NCBI GenBank assembly: GCA_017792365.1
Contig: CP051229.1
Coordinates: 1,302,001 to 1,366,000, forward strand
DNA: 64,000 nucleotides
Origin: Hyphomonas sp.
Lineage (GTDB): Bacteria > Pseudomonadota > Alphaproteobacteria > Caulobacterales > Hyphomonadaceae
Reading direction: 5' to 3'
Notes under the pieces: generated by a model
What the model was told of the DNA's origin: nothing
Database searches by the model: none
Seen by the model: only the letters and a program-made list of their open reading frames with translations
Part shown: positions 54,999 through 64,000 of the stretch, one piece after another
Layout of the letters: each line of letters opens with the position of its first letter
How positions within the stretch are numbered: position 1 is the stretch's first letter
Made by a program: the position numbers and the translations under genes

Positions 54999-57219
54999 GT
55001 GGATACCTCCAATCATAATGCTCAATCCGGAGGCGGGGCGCTTGAACTGGCTCGGATACCGAACCGGAACGCGCCGATCCCCCACACCGGTATGACCGGT
55101 CGAGCCGAACCGCCTCCGGAAAGCGAAGCGGCCCAGACACTCAGACTGCTCGTGTCGATTTGGAACCGCCGCTGGATTGTCACGGGCTTCCTTGTCACCG
55201 GCATCGCACTGGCGTTCGCGGCATCCTACCTGATGACCCCAAATACAGGGCGAACCTGACCTTCGAGGTCCAGCGCCAGCCAACGCAGATCATGGAGAGC
55301 GGCAGCCTCGACCCCGAAGTCGTAGCCGACGCCGAGCATATCACGACCCAGATCCAGCTTCTCAAGAGCAGGACGCTCGCCAGCCAGACGATCGATCAAC
55401 TGGGGCTGTCAGACAACGAGTCCTTCGCCGACCCCGAAGAGCCGGCGGAAACCCGGCAGGCGCACCGATCATCTCGTCGGAATCTGAGCATTTCGCCATA
55501 CGCGAGAAGCCGGGTCATCACGGCCTCATACGTCAGCGAAGACCCAGAAACCGCAGCCAGCGTCCTCAATGAGCTGGCGCGCGCCTTCATCGAGAACACG
55601 CTGGAACGCAGGTTCGACGCATCCGCTTACGCCCGCGAGTTTCTCGACGAACGCATCGCCACCACCAAGTCGCAGCTTGAAACTTCTGAGCGGGCGCTGG
55701 CCCAGTACGCACAGGAAAACGGCATCCTCGAGCTGAGCTCGGCCAGCGGCGCCCAGGTTTCCTCCCTGGACGAGGCATCCCTGCAGACACTGAACTTCGC
55801 ACTGGCGGACGCCGAGAAAACCCGGATCTCCGCAGAACAACGCTACCGCGAAGCCTCCGCCTCAAACTCGACGTCCGAAATCGTCAGCAGCGAGACCATG
55901 AAGGAGCTGGAAGTCCGGCGCGCCGCTCTCGCCGCCGAGCTCCAGGAATTGATGGCGCGATACGATTCCCGGCACCCATCCGTCAGGGACGTGCAGTCGC
56001 AGCTCGTGTCGGTCGAGATCTCCCTTGCTGAGGCAAGCCGGCGGATCATCGACTCGCTCGAAGTCGAGTATCGCGCGGCCCTTGCTGCCGAGCAGAGACT
56101 GCGCGCCAGGGTCGGCGAGCTGACAAACCAGGTGCAGGATCTTCGCAGCCGCTCGATCGACTACCAGATCCTGCAGCGTGAGGTCGACACCAACCGGGCG
56201 CAGTACGACGCGCTCCTCCAACGCTACAAGGACATCTCCGTGGCGGGAGCGGTCGGCGAAAGCCAGCTCACGGTCGTGGACTGGGCCGTCCCGCCGCGTG
56301 AGCCGTTCGCGCCAAACTATCTAAGAAACGTCCTGATTGCGGCAATCGTGTTTCTCGGCGCCGGTGTCGCTTTGGCCCTTGCGCTCGAGTTCATAGACGA
56401 CCGCATCAAGTCGTCGAAGGATGTCTGGGCCAAGCTTGGCGAGCCCGTCATCGGCGTCGTTCCGCGCATCTCCGGCAAGTTCAATTTCAACAAGGAAATC
56501 GGCAAGCAGGATTCGCAGTTCGCCGAAGCCTACCAGTCAGTCCGCTCATCCCTGTCATTCTCGCGCCAGCAGGGGGCGCCGCGAAGCATACTGGTCGCAA
56601 GCACCCGGCCGAAGGAAGGCAAGTCCGTCACCGTATCCGCACTCGGCATCTCCTTCGCGCGAACCGGTCACAGGGTGCTGATCATCGACGCCGACATTCG
56701 CAAACCGTCGCGCACCGCCGACGCACACTCGATCGGCCTTTCAGGCCTGTTGAAGAACCCGAATGAGCGGCTGGAGGACCATGTCGTCCACGGCGTCATT
56801 GAAGGCTTCCACCTCCTGCCAGCTGGACGCGTATCCGGCGGCGCCGCCGAAACGCTCGCCAGCCGACGACTGGAACAGATCATTCAGGAAGCCGAGACGT
56901 CTTACGATGTGGTGCTGATCGATTCCGCCCCGGCGCTGGCTTACTCCGACGCCGCGCGCCTGGGCTCGATCTGCGAAGCCTGCATCATGGTCGTCCAGAG
57001 CAGGGCGTGCGCACGCCGTTCATTCAAAGGACGATCGCGGGGCTGCGCTACGCCAACGCGCCCATCGTGGGCGTGCTGCTCACCCAGGTAAACATGAAGC
57101 GGGATCTCGACGTCTATGGCTATGGCTACGGACCGAACAAGGCGAGCCCGACCGGTGTGAACTTCACGAGCGAAGCGTCGGTTGAGCGCAAGCCCAACCT
57201 CTTCGGGGTCGAAAGCTGA
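54999..57219 (+). CDS. Wzc/BY-kinase-like polysaccharide co-polymerase (frameshifted)
   Basis: About 740 residues when joined, starting at GTG 54999. TM1 (IVTGFLVTGIALAFAASYLM), a Wzz domain, long coiled coils (about 200-450) and TM2 (VLIAAIVFLGAGVALALALE) precede a cytoplasmic kinase domain with Walker A STRPKEGKSVT, Walker A' VLIIDADIRKPS and Walker B DVVLIDSAPA. Breaks occur near 55239 (C run) and 57002. The tail has only a short YGYGYG cluster rather than the Tyr-rich tail of Wzc. It controls chain length and export. The 412 bases upstream contain no supported gene. Confidence 0.83.
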
Positions 57220-57432
57220 CCGGCCAGTTTGAACAGAACGAAGCAGGCCAATGTCGCCATCCGCCCCTACCGAAGAACGAGAACAACTAATCGGATGACT
57301 GCAGCCTTAGACCGGAAGGACCGGCACTTGAGTAACGTGTATCCCCCGCCGCCAATTCTCGCGCTCATCGCGCGGGACCGTCCTCCAGCGCTGCCCGGCG
57401 TATAACGTTCAACCGGTCTTCGGGGACGAGAC

Positions 57433-58563
57433 ATGCACGCAACGCTGCGCAAGGTAGATCTTGCTCTGTTCCTGCCATCGCTGATCGGCGGCGGCGCAGA
57501 GCGCGTCATGGTCAGCCTCGCAAACACGTTCGCCGCAAGAGGACACAGCATCGACCTTGTGCTCGCGAGCGCGACAGGACCCTACATTGATGATGTCGTC
57601 CCTGCGGTCCGCATCGTCGATCTGAAGTCATCGCGCGTGCTGACGAGCATTCCGAAGCTGGCGCGCTACATCCGCGAAACGCAACCGTCCTCGATTCTCT
57701 CGGGCATCTACCACGCAAACCTCGCCGCAATTCTGGCGCGCCAGATATCCGGCCGCCGCGAGCGGCTCATCATCAGCGAACACAACAGTCTGGAGCCCCT
57801 CTCCAAGAGCAGAACCGGCGCAATCGCGTTATACCTGATGCGCAGGCTGTACCCACGCGCCGATGGAATCTCTGCCGTCTCCTCCGGCGTCGCCGAGGAC
57901 CTTCAGTCCTATCTCGGACTGCCCAAGGAAAGCGTTCGGGTCGTCTACAACCCTGTCGTCACCAGCCAGCTGTCGGCGCGCGCAAAGGAGCCGCTTCACC
58001 ACGAATGGACGCAGCCAGGAGCGCCTCCGATCATTCTCGGCGTCGGACGGCTGTCCCGACAAAAGAACTTCGAGATGCTGGTGCGTTCCTTCGCGGCGAT
58101 TGCCGACACGATGGACGCGCGTCTCGTCATCCTCGGCGAGGGTGAACTGCGCCCGGCGCTTGAAGACCAGATCCGCACGCTGGGGCTGGAAGACCGCGTC
58201 CTGATGCCCGGCTTCGTTGCCAACCCTTACCAATGGATGGCGCACGCCAGGGTCTTTGCTCTGTCCTCGCGATGGGAGGGGCTTCCCGGCGTCCTGATCG
58301 AAGCAATGGCGTGCGGCGCCAGCGTGGTCGCAACCGACTGCCGCAACGGCCCGCGCGAGATCCTCGAAGATGGTAAGTACGGCCGCCTCGTCCCGGTCGA
58401 TGATGACGACGCGATGGCCAAAGCGCTGGCCCTCAGCCTCAAAGCGCCCACACCCCCGGAGACCCACGCACGCGCCCTGACCTTTAATCCGGACGCCTCC
58501 GCCGACGCCTACGCAGAGCTACTCTCGATCGAGCGAAACGATGTCTGCATCCGCTCAAGCTAG
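57433..58563 (+). CDS. GT4 glycosyltransferase
   Basis: 376 residues, GT-B fold. The N-terminal domain opens with LALFLPSLIGGGAERVMVSL, typical of family 4 enzymes. The C-terminal donor-binding part has PPIILGVGRLSRQKNFEMLV, then SSRWEGLPGVLIEAMACGA, the EX7E motif. It transfers a sugar from a nucleotide donor during repeat-unit assembly. The 3' end overlaps the polymerase gene by 23 bases. The 213 bases before it hold no gene but probably a promoter. Confidence 0.88.
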   Translation: MHATLRKVDLALFLPSLIGGGAERVMVSLANTFAARGHSIDLVLASATGPYIDDVVPAVRIVDLKSSRVLTSIPKLARYIRETQPSSILSGIYHANLAAILARQISGRRERLIISEHNSLEPLSKSRTGAIALYLMRRLYPRADGISAVSSGVAEDLQSYLGLPKESVRVVYNPVVTSQLSARAKEPLHHEWTQPGAPPIILGVGRLSRQKNFEMLVRSFAAIADTMDARLVILGEGELRPALEDQIRTLGLEDRVLMPGFVANPYQWMAHARVFALSSRWEGLPGVLIEAMACGASVVATDCRNGPREILEDGKYGRLVPVDDDDAMAKALALSLKAPTPPETHARALTFNPDASADAYAELLSIERNDVCIRSS

Positions 58564-59524
58564 GAATGTCGCATACGTCCTGCTCGCGGCGATCTTCTCG
58601 CAGGCGATGATCGCGGTCGACTGGCCGGGGCTGTTCCTGGACGTGAACGGTTTTCCGATGGTCGATCGCGACGTCTATCTCGGCCAGATTTTCGACAGCA
58701 ACCTGCCGACCGACTACCTTATCTACGACTCGCCGATCGACTACGTGACCAACGAATACCTCTGGAGTTCGTCGCTCGCCTATCTGACGCGCGACATGGC
58801 GATCCCGCCCGAACGCGTCTTCTACTTCATCTCCACGGCCTGCCTGTTCATGTTTGCGCTCGTCACGCTGCTGCGCGCCGGGCCGGTCTATGCGCTGCTG
58901 CTGATCAATCCGCTCGTCGTCGACTTCGCTTTCTCGCAACTGCGTCTGGCATTGGCGATCTCAATCCTTCTGCTGGCTTTGCTATTGCGGCGCATGCCGC
59001 CCTTGGCGCTGGCGATCGCCGCACTCTCGCTTCTGATCCACACAGCATCCATCATCTTCATCGCGCTGTACCTGCTGGCCGAATGGTTGCCGCCAGTGGA
59101 CCGGAACAAGCGCTTCGCCATATCCACGCCCGCCATTCTCCTCGCAGCCGGCGCCGCCATAGCCGTAGCAACCGGTCCGGCGCGAGAGATGATCCTCAGC
59201 GCAGTTGGAGACCGCCGCGTCGAATACCCGAACATGAGCAGTTCGCTCTTCTACCTCTCGTTCTGGGTGTTCAACTGGGGTCTGTTCCTGACGTCCATCA
59301 AGCGCTTCTTTGCGTCGACTGATCAACGCTTCGCCTTCGCCGTCCTCTCGATCGTCGCCTTCAACCTCCTCTTTGCGGGATACTCGACGCGGTTCATCGC
59401 CGCGATCTTCCCGTTTCTGATCATCAGCGCATCGCGGTTCACCGGCTGGCAGTCACTCGCGATCAAGGCGGCGTTCCCGCTCTACAGCCTCATACAATGG
59501 CTGTTCTGGATCAGGGTGTTCTAG
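58541..59524 (+). CDS. EpsG-like polysaccharide polymerase
   Basis: 327 residues with about ten TM helices. A soluble loop near the N terminus carries FPMVDRDVYLGQIFDS and the helix-rich core (FAFSQLRLALAISILLLALL, then LLIHTASIIFIALYLL) matches the EpsG family of Wzy-type polymerases, including the R-x-x-x-A and H-x-(S/A) pattern. It would polymerise repeat units on the periplasmic side. Overlaps the upstream glycosyltransferase gene; the next gene starts four bases after its stop. Confidence 0.82.
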   Translation: MSASAQARNVAYVLLAAIFSQAMIAVDWPGLFLDVNGFPMVDRDVYLGQIFDSNLPTDYLIYDSPIDYVTNEYLWSSSLAYLTRDMAIPPERVFYFISTACLFMFALVTLLRAGPVYALLLINPLVVDFAFSQLRLALAISILLLALLLRRMPPLALAIAALSLLIHTASIIFIALYLLAEWLPPVDRNKRFAISTPAILLAAGAAIAVATGPAREMILSAVGDRRVEYPNMSSSLFYLSFWVFNWGLFLTSIKRFFASTDQRFAFAVLSIVAFNLLFAGYSTRFIAAIFPFLIISASRFTGWQSLAIKAAFPLYSLIQWLFWIRVF

Positions 59525-59527
59525 GCG

Positions 59528-60693
59528 GTGACAGCGCTTGCACCATCCGGCCGGCGTCGTGTCCTTCACGTCATCACCAGCCTTCACGATGGCGGCGCAC
59601 AGGCCGCCCTTCTCCGGCTTTGCCGTCACCCGGATTCGGGCCAGCATCACGTTGTATCGCTGACGGAGGGCGGCAAGTACGTTTCAGCCCTGCGCGACCT
59701 CGGCATAACCGTCGACTGCCTCAATTGGCCGCGCGGCAAGATCACTCTCGGCGGACTGTGGCGCCTGCGCTCCATTTTGCGCACCGTTGATCCCGATATT
59801 GTCCAGACATGGCTCTACCACGCCGACCTCGTCGGCGGCCTCTCGCGCGTCTTAGCGGCCATGATCGCATCAGCTGGGGCATCCGAAACTCCACGCTCGA
59901 TCAGGCCGGCTCCAGCCCCGGCACGGTCCGTGTAATGAAGCTGTGCGCCAGCCTCTCGCGCCTGATCCCGCAACGAATCATCTGCTGCGCCTCGCGGGCG
60001 GCTGAAGTCCACGCAGACCTCGGCTACGACCTCGATCGCATGAAGATCGTCTACAACGGATACGACATCGAGGAGTTCAGACCATCTCCGGAAGGGCGGG
60101 CCGCCGTTCGCGCCGAACTCAATCTCGGCGCAAGCCCAGTCATCGGCTGCGTGGCGCGCTTCGACGCCCAGAAGGATCACGCCACCCTCCTTGAGGCGCT
60201 GTCCATCGTCGCCAGACAGAACCCAGCCTTCAAATGCCTGCTGGTTGGCCGCGGAATGGACCGCGCGAACACAAAGCTCACAGACCAGGTCAATCAACTG
60301 GGCCTCAGCGAGCACATGCTGGCGGTCGGAGAACGCTCGGATATACCCGCCGTCATGAATGCGCTCGACATTCACATCCTGTCGTCCGCCTTCGGCGAAG
60401 CCTTTCCCAACGCCGTCGCCGAAGCCATGGCCTGCGGGACGCCGTGCATTGCAACCGATGTCGGCGACGCATCCCTCATCATCGGCCAGACCGGCTGGAT
60501 CTGCGAACCGCGAAACCCAAACGCAATGGCCAGCGCCCTTGTCGACGCCCTCGATCAACTCAACGACGCCGAAACCTGGCGAACCCGAAAAGCGGACGCG
60601 CGCGCCCGGATCGTCAACAATTTCACGATCGATCAAATGGTCAGCGGCTTCACCGGCGTCTGGGACGACATGATGACGGGCCGGCCAGCATGA
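59528..60693 (+). CDS. GT4 glycosyltransferase (frameshifted)
   Basis: About 388 residues. The N-terminal domain starts from a GTG at 59528 (VLHVITSLHDGGAQAALLRL). The frame breaks near 59850 and continues with GHDRISWGIRNSTLDQAG, IVYNGYDIEEFRPSPEG and CVARFDAQKDHATLLEAL. The EX7E motif is in FGEAFPNAVAEAMACG. Both halves are well conserved, so an assembly indel is likely. It ends in ATGA overlapping the next glycosyltransferase. Confidence 0.85.
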
Positions 60694-61847
60694 TCAGGCG
60701 CCGGGTGCTCATCCTCTCGACCAACGCCGATCTGGCCGGCGCCCCGCTGCACGTGCTGGCGCTCCTGAAGGGCGCGCCGGCAGACATCGAATACACCTGC
60801 GTCTTTGGCGAAGAGGGACCGGTCGCCGACAGCGCGCGCGCGCTGGACCTCGATGTCCACATCGTCCCGGAAATGCGCAGCCAGCTCAATCCGGCGCTCG
60901 ATCTGAAGGCGCTCAAACGCCTCCACGACATCGCAAGACAGGTCGAGCCCGCGATCATTCACTGCCACAGCACAAAGGCGGGCATGCTCGGCCGCCTCAC
61001 CGCACAGCGGCTGGGCGTCCCCTCTGTTTTCACAGTGCATGGCTGGGGCTGGGAAGGCGGCGGCCCCGTTCGCAAGTTGGCGACCTGGACCGTTGAAGCT
61101 GGCCTGAGCAGACTGTGCAGGAACGCCCGCTACATCTTCGTATCGCAGGCGACCGCCAAACAGGGCCAGCGCGCCCTGAAACTGCGCGACGATCAGGGTA
61201 TGGTGATCTGGAACGGCGTCGAAGACCTGCCGCTAACTCCAGAACCTACAGCGTCCGGAGATGCCCCGGTCAGGATCCTGATGGTCGCGCGCATGGCGCC
61301 CCAGAAAGATCACGAAACGCTCGTCCGCGCGTTCGCTCGCCTCGGCCCGGGCTGGGAACTCTGGCTCTGCGGAACCGGAACCGACACGCCCGAGTTTAAG
61401 GCGAACTGTCAAACTTGGCTCGCGCAATCATCGCCAGCGCTCCGCGACATACGCTTCATGGGCGCCCGCTCGGACATACCGGACCTGCTCGCGCGCACGG
61501 ACATCTTCGCGCTCACGTCAGTATATGAGGCGCTGCCCATCTCGATCATCGAAGCCATGCGCGCAGGCCGCGCCATCGTCGCCAGCAATGTCGGCGGCGT
61601 CAGCGAACTGATCCAGTCCGGACAGACCGGCGAACTCGTACCCCCGGGAGATGTCGAAGCCGTCGCCACGGCGCTGCAGAACCTTCGAGAACAGGAAGAG
61701 CGGGCGAGGCTCGGACAGGCGGCCCGCGCACGCTTTATGCAACACTTCCACGTCGATCGGATGATTTCGAAAGTCACCGATCTCTACACAAGTCTGGCGC
61801 CTCTGCGCCCTCTCCCCAAAACAAAGGCAGACGCGACCGCACAATGA
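60690..61847 (+). CDS. GT4 glycosyltransferase
   Basis: 385 residues from ATG 60690 (ATGA overlap). GT-B fold with the HSTKAGMLGRL motif and VFTVHGWGWEGGG of the N domain, a conserved WNGVE after it, then RILMVARMAPQKDHETLVRA and the EX7E region SVYEALPISIIEAMRAG. The pattern HCHSTKAG is typical of enzymes that act on undecaprenyl-linked intermediates. It overlaps the epimerase start by four bases. Confidence 0.9.
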   Translation: MIRRRVLILSTNADLAGAPLHVLALLKGAPADIEYTCVFGEEGPVADSARALDLDVHIVPEMRSQLNPALDLKALKRLHDIARQVEPAIIHCHSTKAGMLGRLTAQRLGVPSVFTVHGWGWEGGGPVRKLATWTVEAGLSRLCRNARYIFVSQATAKQGQRALKLRDDQGMVIWNGVEDLPLTPEPTASGDAPVRILMVARMAPQKDHETLVRAFARLGPGWELWLCGTGTDTPEFKANCQTWLAQSSPALRDIRFMGARSDIPDLLARTDIFALTSVYEALPISIIEAMRAGRAIVASNVGGVSELIQSGQTGELVPPGDVEAVATALQNLREQEERARLGQAARARFMQHFHVDRMISKVTDLYTSLAPLRPLPKTKADATAQ

Positions 61848-62815
61848 CAACAGACCCACAAAGGATTCTGGTGATCGGCGGCGCGGGCTTCATCGGCTCC
61901 GTCCTGTGTCCGCTTCTCAAGGCGGACGGACACACCGTCATCATCATGGACAAGAAACCAGCGCCTACGGACGGCAGCGCTGCCACTTATATTCAGGGCG
62001 ACATTCGCAACCGCGAGGACGTCGACAGGGCGATCGCGAATTGTCAGCTGGTCATCAACCTGGCGGCAGAGCATCAGGATAACGTCCGACCGCTCTCGCT
62101 CTATACAGATGTCAACGTGACCGGCGCCAGCATCCTGTGTGAGGCCGCCGAGGCGGCTGGCGTCAACCGCATTCTCTTCACCTCCTCGGTCGCCGTTTAT
62201 GGAAGCCAGCCCCGGCCGATGGATGAAGAAACCAGCCACGACTACTTCAACGAATATGGCCGAACGAAGCACCTCGCCGAAGGCGTATTCCACGACTGGC
62301 TTGAGCGAGGCTCCGAACGTCAGCTGACCGTCCTGCGTCCCACCGTCGTGTTCGGCCCCGGCAATCGCGGCAATGTCTACAACTTCCTCCGCCAGTTGAA
62401 GCATGGACCCCGGGTGCGCATCGGCGACGGCCGCAACGTGAAGTCGATGGCCTACGTCGAGAACATTGCAGCCTTCATCGCCTTCCTCGTGCGGCGGCCC
62501 GTGAGATACGAGGTCTTCAATTACGCAGACAAACCGGACTGCAACGTTCGCGAACTGATCGCTCACATCGACGCCGCGCTGGGCAGGCCGCAGAACGCCC
62601 GGCTCACCATTCCCTACCCGGTCGGCCTGTTGATGGGGTACGGTTTCGACGCGCTCGGTTTCGTACTCCGCCGCCCGCTTCCGATCAGCGGCGTGAGGAT
62701 CCGCAAGCTGTGCTCACCTTCAGAAATCAACGCCGAGCGCGCCTTCGCCACAGGCTTCATCGCGCCCGTTGATCTCCGCGCCGGCCTCACAGACATGATC
62801 AACAATCAGGTCTAG
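61844..62815 (+). CDS. NAD-dependent epimerase/dehydratase (extended SDR)
   Basis: 323 residues. The Rossmann motif GGAGFIGS is at the N terminus, the catalytic pair is YGRTK with Ser in TSSVAVYG, and the substrate region is VLRPTVVFGPGNRGNVYNFL. It interconverts or modifies a nucleotide sugar for the glycan. Translationally coupled (ATGA) to the preceding glycosyltransferase and last plus-strand gene of the cluster. Confidence 0.9.
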   Translation: MTTDPQRILVIGGAGFIGSVLCPLLKADGHTVIIMDKKPAPTDGSAATYIQGDIRNREDVDRAIANCQLVINLAAEHQDNVRPLSLYTDVNVTGASILCEAAEAAGVNRILFTSSVAVYGSQPRPMDEETSHDYFNEYGRTKHLAEGVFHDWLERGSERQLTVLRPTVVFGPGNRGNVYNFLRQLKHGPRVRIGDGRNVKSMAYVENIAAFIAFLVRRPVRYEVFNYADKPDCNVRELIAHIDAALGRPQNARLTIPYPVGLLMGYGFDALGFVLRRPLPISGVRIRKLCSPSEINAERAFATGFIAPVDLRAGLTDMINNQV

Positions 62816-62823
62816 CGCGGCGA

Positions 62824-63564
62824 TCAGCGCCTCAGGATCACGACGCGCATCCAGCACTCCCGGAAGAGCCAGTAAACGCCCGGCGCAGCGTTCGCGACAG
62901 CGGCGATGATCCGCCCGCGTTTCTTGGGAAAGTGTCTCAGGTACGACCGCTCCGCATACTCCATCCGCCCGAAGCGCGCGCCAAACTGCCGTTCCAGTTC
63001 CTTGCGGGAAAGATAGTTGGTCGAGCTGTCGAGATAGGCGCGGTTCTCGCTAACCACCTGTCGCCATCCAAGCCCGCGCTGCCTGCCGGTCCTGACGCCC
63101 GCGATCGCCCATAACGACAGCCAGGCCCTGCTGCGGATGATCGATGCGAGCGGAACGAACACATGCGGTTCGATCAGCATGTAGCGCGATGGAAAGATAT
63201 GCAGACACACACCGTCCGGCTTTAAGACGCGCCGCATCTCGTCGAGCACAGCCGGATAATCCTGCACATGCTCCATGACCTGATTGCTGACCACGAAGTC
63301 AAACTCCGCATCCTGAAACGGCAGCCGATAAGGCGTCTCGATCAGCCGGATACGTCCCTCATCGCTCAATTCGCCAACCAGAGGGCCGGGCTTGAAGCCG
63401 AGATCGCAGCCATAACTGTCCAGCCCGAGCGCCATCCAGTCGGCGACGGTCTCCCCATTGCCGCAGCCAAGATCAAGCAGCCGGTCGCCCGCTTGGGGCG
63501 ACCGGCCTAAACCACGACCTGCATCCGACAGGATCTGTTGCTGGAGTTTGGCGACATAGCTCAT
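62824..63564 (-). CDS. Class I SAM-dependent methyltransferase
   Basis: 246 residues. Motif I is LLDLGCGNGETV, motif post-I is YGCDLGF, and the active region is FDFVVSNQVMEHVQDYPAVL, followed by EMRRVLKPDGVCLHIFPSRY, all typical of Methyltransf_11/25. It may methylate a sugar or lipid intermediate of the glycan. Convergent with the epimerase, with eight bases between stops. Confidence 0.88.
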   Translation of the reverse strand: MSYVAKLQQQILSDAGRGLGRSPQAGDRLLDLGCGNGETVADWMALGLDSYGCDLGFKPGPLVGELSDEGRIRLIETPYRLPFQDAEFDFVVSNQVMEHVQDYPAVLDEMRRVLKPDGVCLHIFPSRYMLIEPHVFVPLASIIRSRAWLSLWAIAGVRTGRQRGLGWRQVVSENRAYLDSSTNYLSRKELERQFGARFGRMEYAERSYLRHFPKKRGRIIAAVANAAPGVYWLFRECWMRVVILRR

Positions 63565-63722
63565 GAGCGGCGTCCATCGCCGGCGGCCCGAGCTTGTGAG
63601 CCATCAGACACGGCCGCCTTCGCGACACCGGTCGCAACCATACGAATGCTGGATCGGCGCGCGCCTATGTCCGGCACCTGTCGCTAGCGGGCGGCGGTGA
63701 CTGTGCTGCCTGATCCAACTGC

Positions 63723-64000
63723 CTACTTCGCCCCGTGCCCGTTCACCACGACCTTCACCGTCTTGCACAGCACCAGAAGATCAAGCCAAAGCGAGAAGTG
63801 CTTTATGTAAAAGAAATCGTACTGCAGCTTTACAGCCGCCTCCTCGAGCGTGGTGACATGCCCCTGGTTGACCTGCGCCCACCCGGTAAGCCCGGGCCGC
63901 ACCGTATGCCGGTACCTGTAGAATGGGATATGCTCGCTATACCACTGGGATAGCGGAACAGCCTCCGGGCGCGGACCGATCCAGCTCATCTGGCCGCGCA
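63723..64000 (-). CDS. Polyprenyl phosphoglycosyltransferase (WcaJ/ExoY type), 3' end only
   Basis: Only the C-terminal 90 or so residues are inside the window; the frame stays open to the right edge. MSWIGPRPEAVPLS, YRYRHTVRPGLTGWAQVNQG and KLQYDFFYIKHFSLWLDLLV are the conserved C-terminal motifs of bacterial sugar transferases. These enzymes put the first sugar phosphate on undecaprenyl phosphate. This would be the initiating enzyme of the cluster. Confidence 0.92.
   Translation of the reverse strand, partial: RGQMSWIGPRPEAVPLSQWYSEHIPFYRYRHTVRPGLTGWAQVNQGHVTTLEEAAVKLQYDFFYIKHFSLWLDLLVLCKTVKVVVNGHGAK

Overview
The window is GC-rich chromosomal DNA from an alphaproteobacterium. The gene families point to the Caulobacterales/Maricaulales (Hyphomonadaceae-like): UrcA, DUF2336 and DUF6456 proteins, a stand-alone DnaA domain IV protein, a complete gspC-to-gspN type II secretion operon, and TonB-dependent receptors paired with beta-helix lipoproteins. 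This placement is inferred from gene content only; there is no rRNA in the window. One tRNA-Arg(CCT) is present.

Layout. (1) 1-2151: an HTTM-type membrane protein, cut by the left edge, with a DCC thiol oxidoreductase. (2) 2393-5343: a complete IS1595-family element with 16-bp inverted repeats, an 8-bp target duplication and four cargo genes. It splits a palindromic site in front of a DnaA-domain/DUF6456 gene pair. (3) 5417-25752: mostly housekeeping and regulatory genes. They include DUF2336, MFS, a ribbon-helix-helix/EF-hand protein, MaoC, lipoproteins, a CadC-like membrane regulator facing UrcA, TetR facing an MBL hydrolase, two DUF1801 genes, a VCBS-repeat lipoprotein, a Crp/Fnr regulator, msrB and oligopeptidase B. 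(4) 25877-42959: a probable phosphate-starvation surface module. It has a Pho-box-like site, a beta-helix lipoprotein, a TonB-dependent receptor, the type II secretion operon, then a strong Pho box at the start of a TonB-like protein. (5) 43051-45684: a BtuFCD/HmuTUV-type importer. (6) 46049-50265: a LuxR-type regulator, a broken GMC oxidoreductase and a DegT aminotransferase. (7) 50472-64000: the tRNA, then an exopolysaccharide cluster: flippase, beta-helix protein, Wzc-like co-polymerase, three GT4 glycosyltransferases, EpsG-like polymerase, epimerase, methyltransferase and the end of a phosphoglycosyltransferase.

The most unusual feature is in the secretion operon. gspG and gspH each carry about 370 bp of palindromic intergenic-type repeats inside the region encoding the prepilin leader. 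Both inserts are read in the same open frame, between a start codon that overlaps the upstream gene and the GFSLIEV cleavage site.

Caution: at least ten genes show single-base frame breaks, mostly in short G/C runs. This looks like uncorrected indel error in the assembly. These genes are described as one locus each, with the break positions given.
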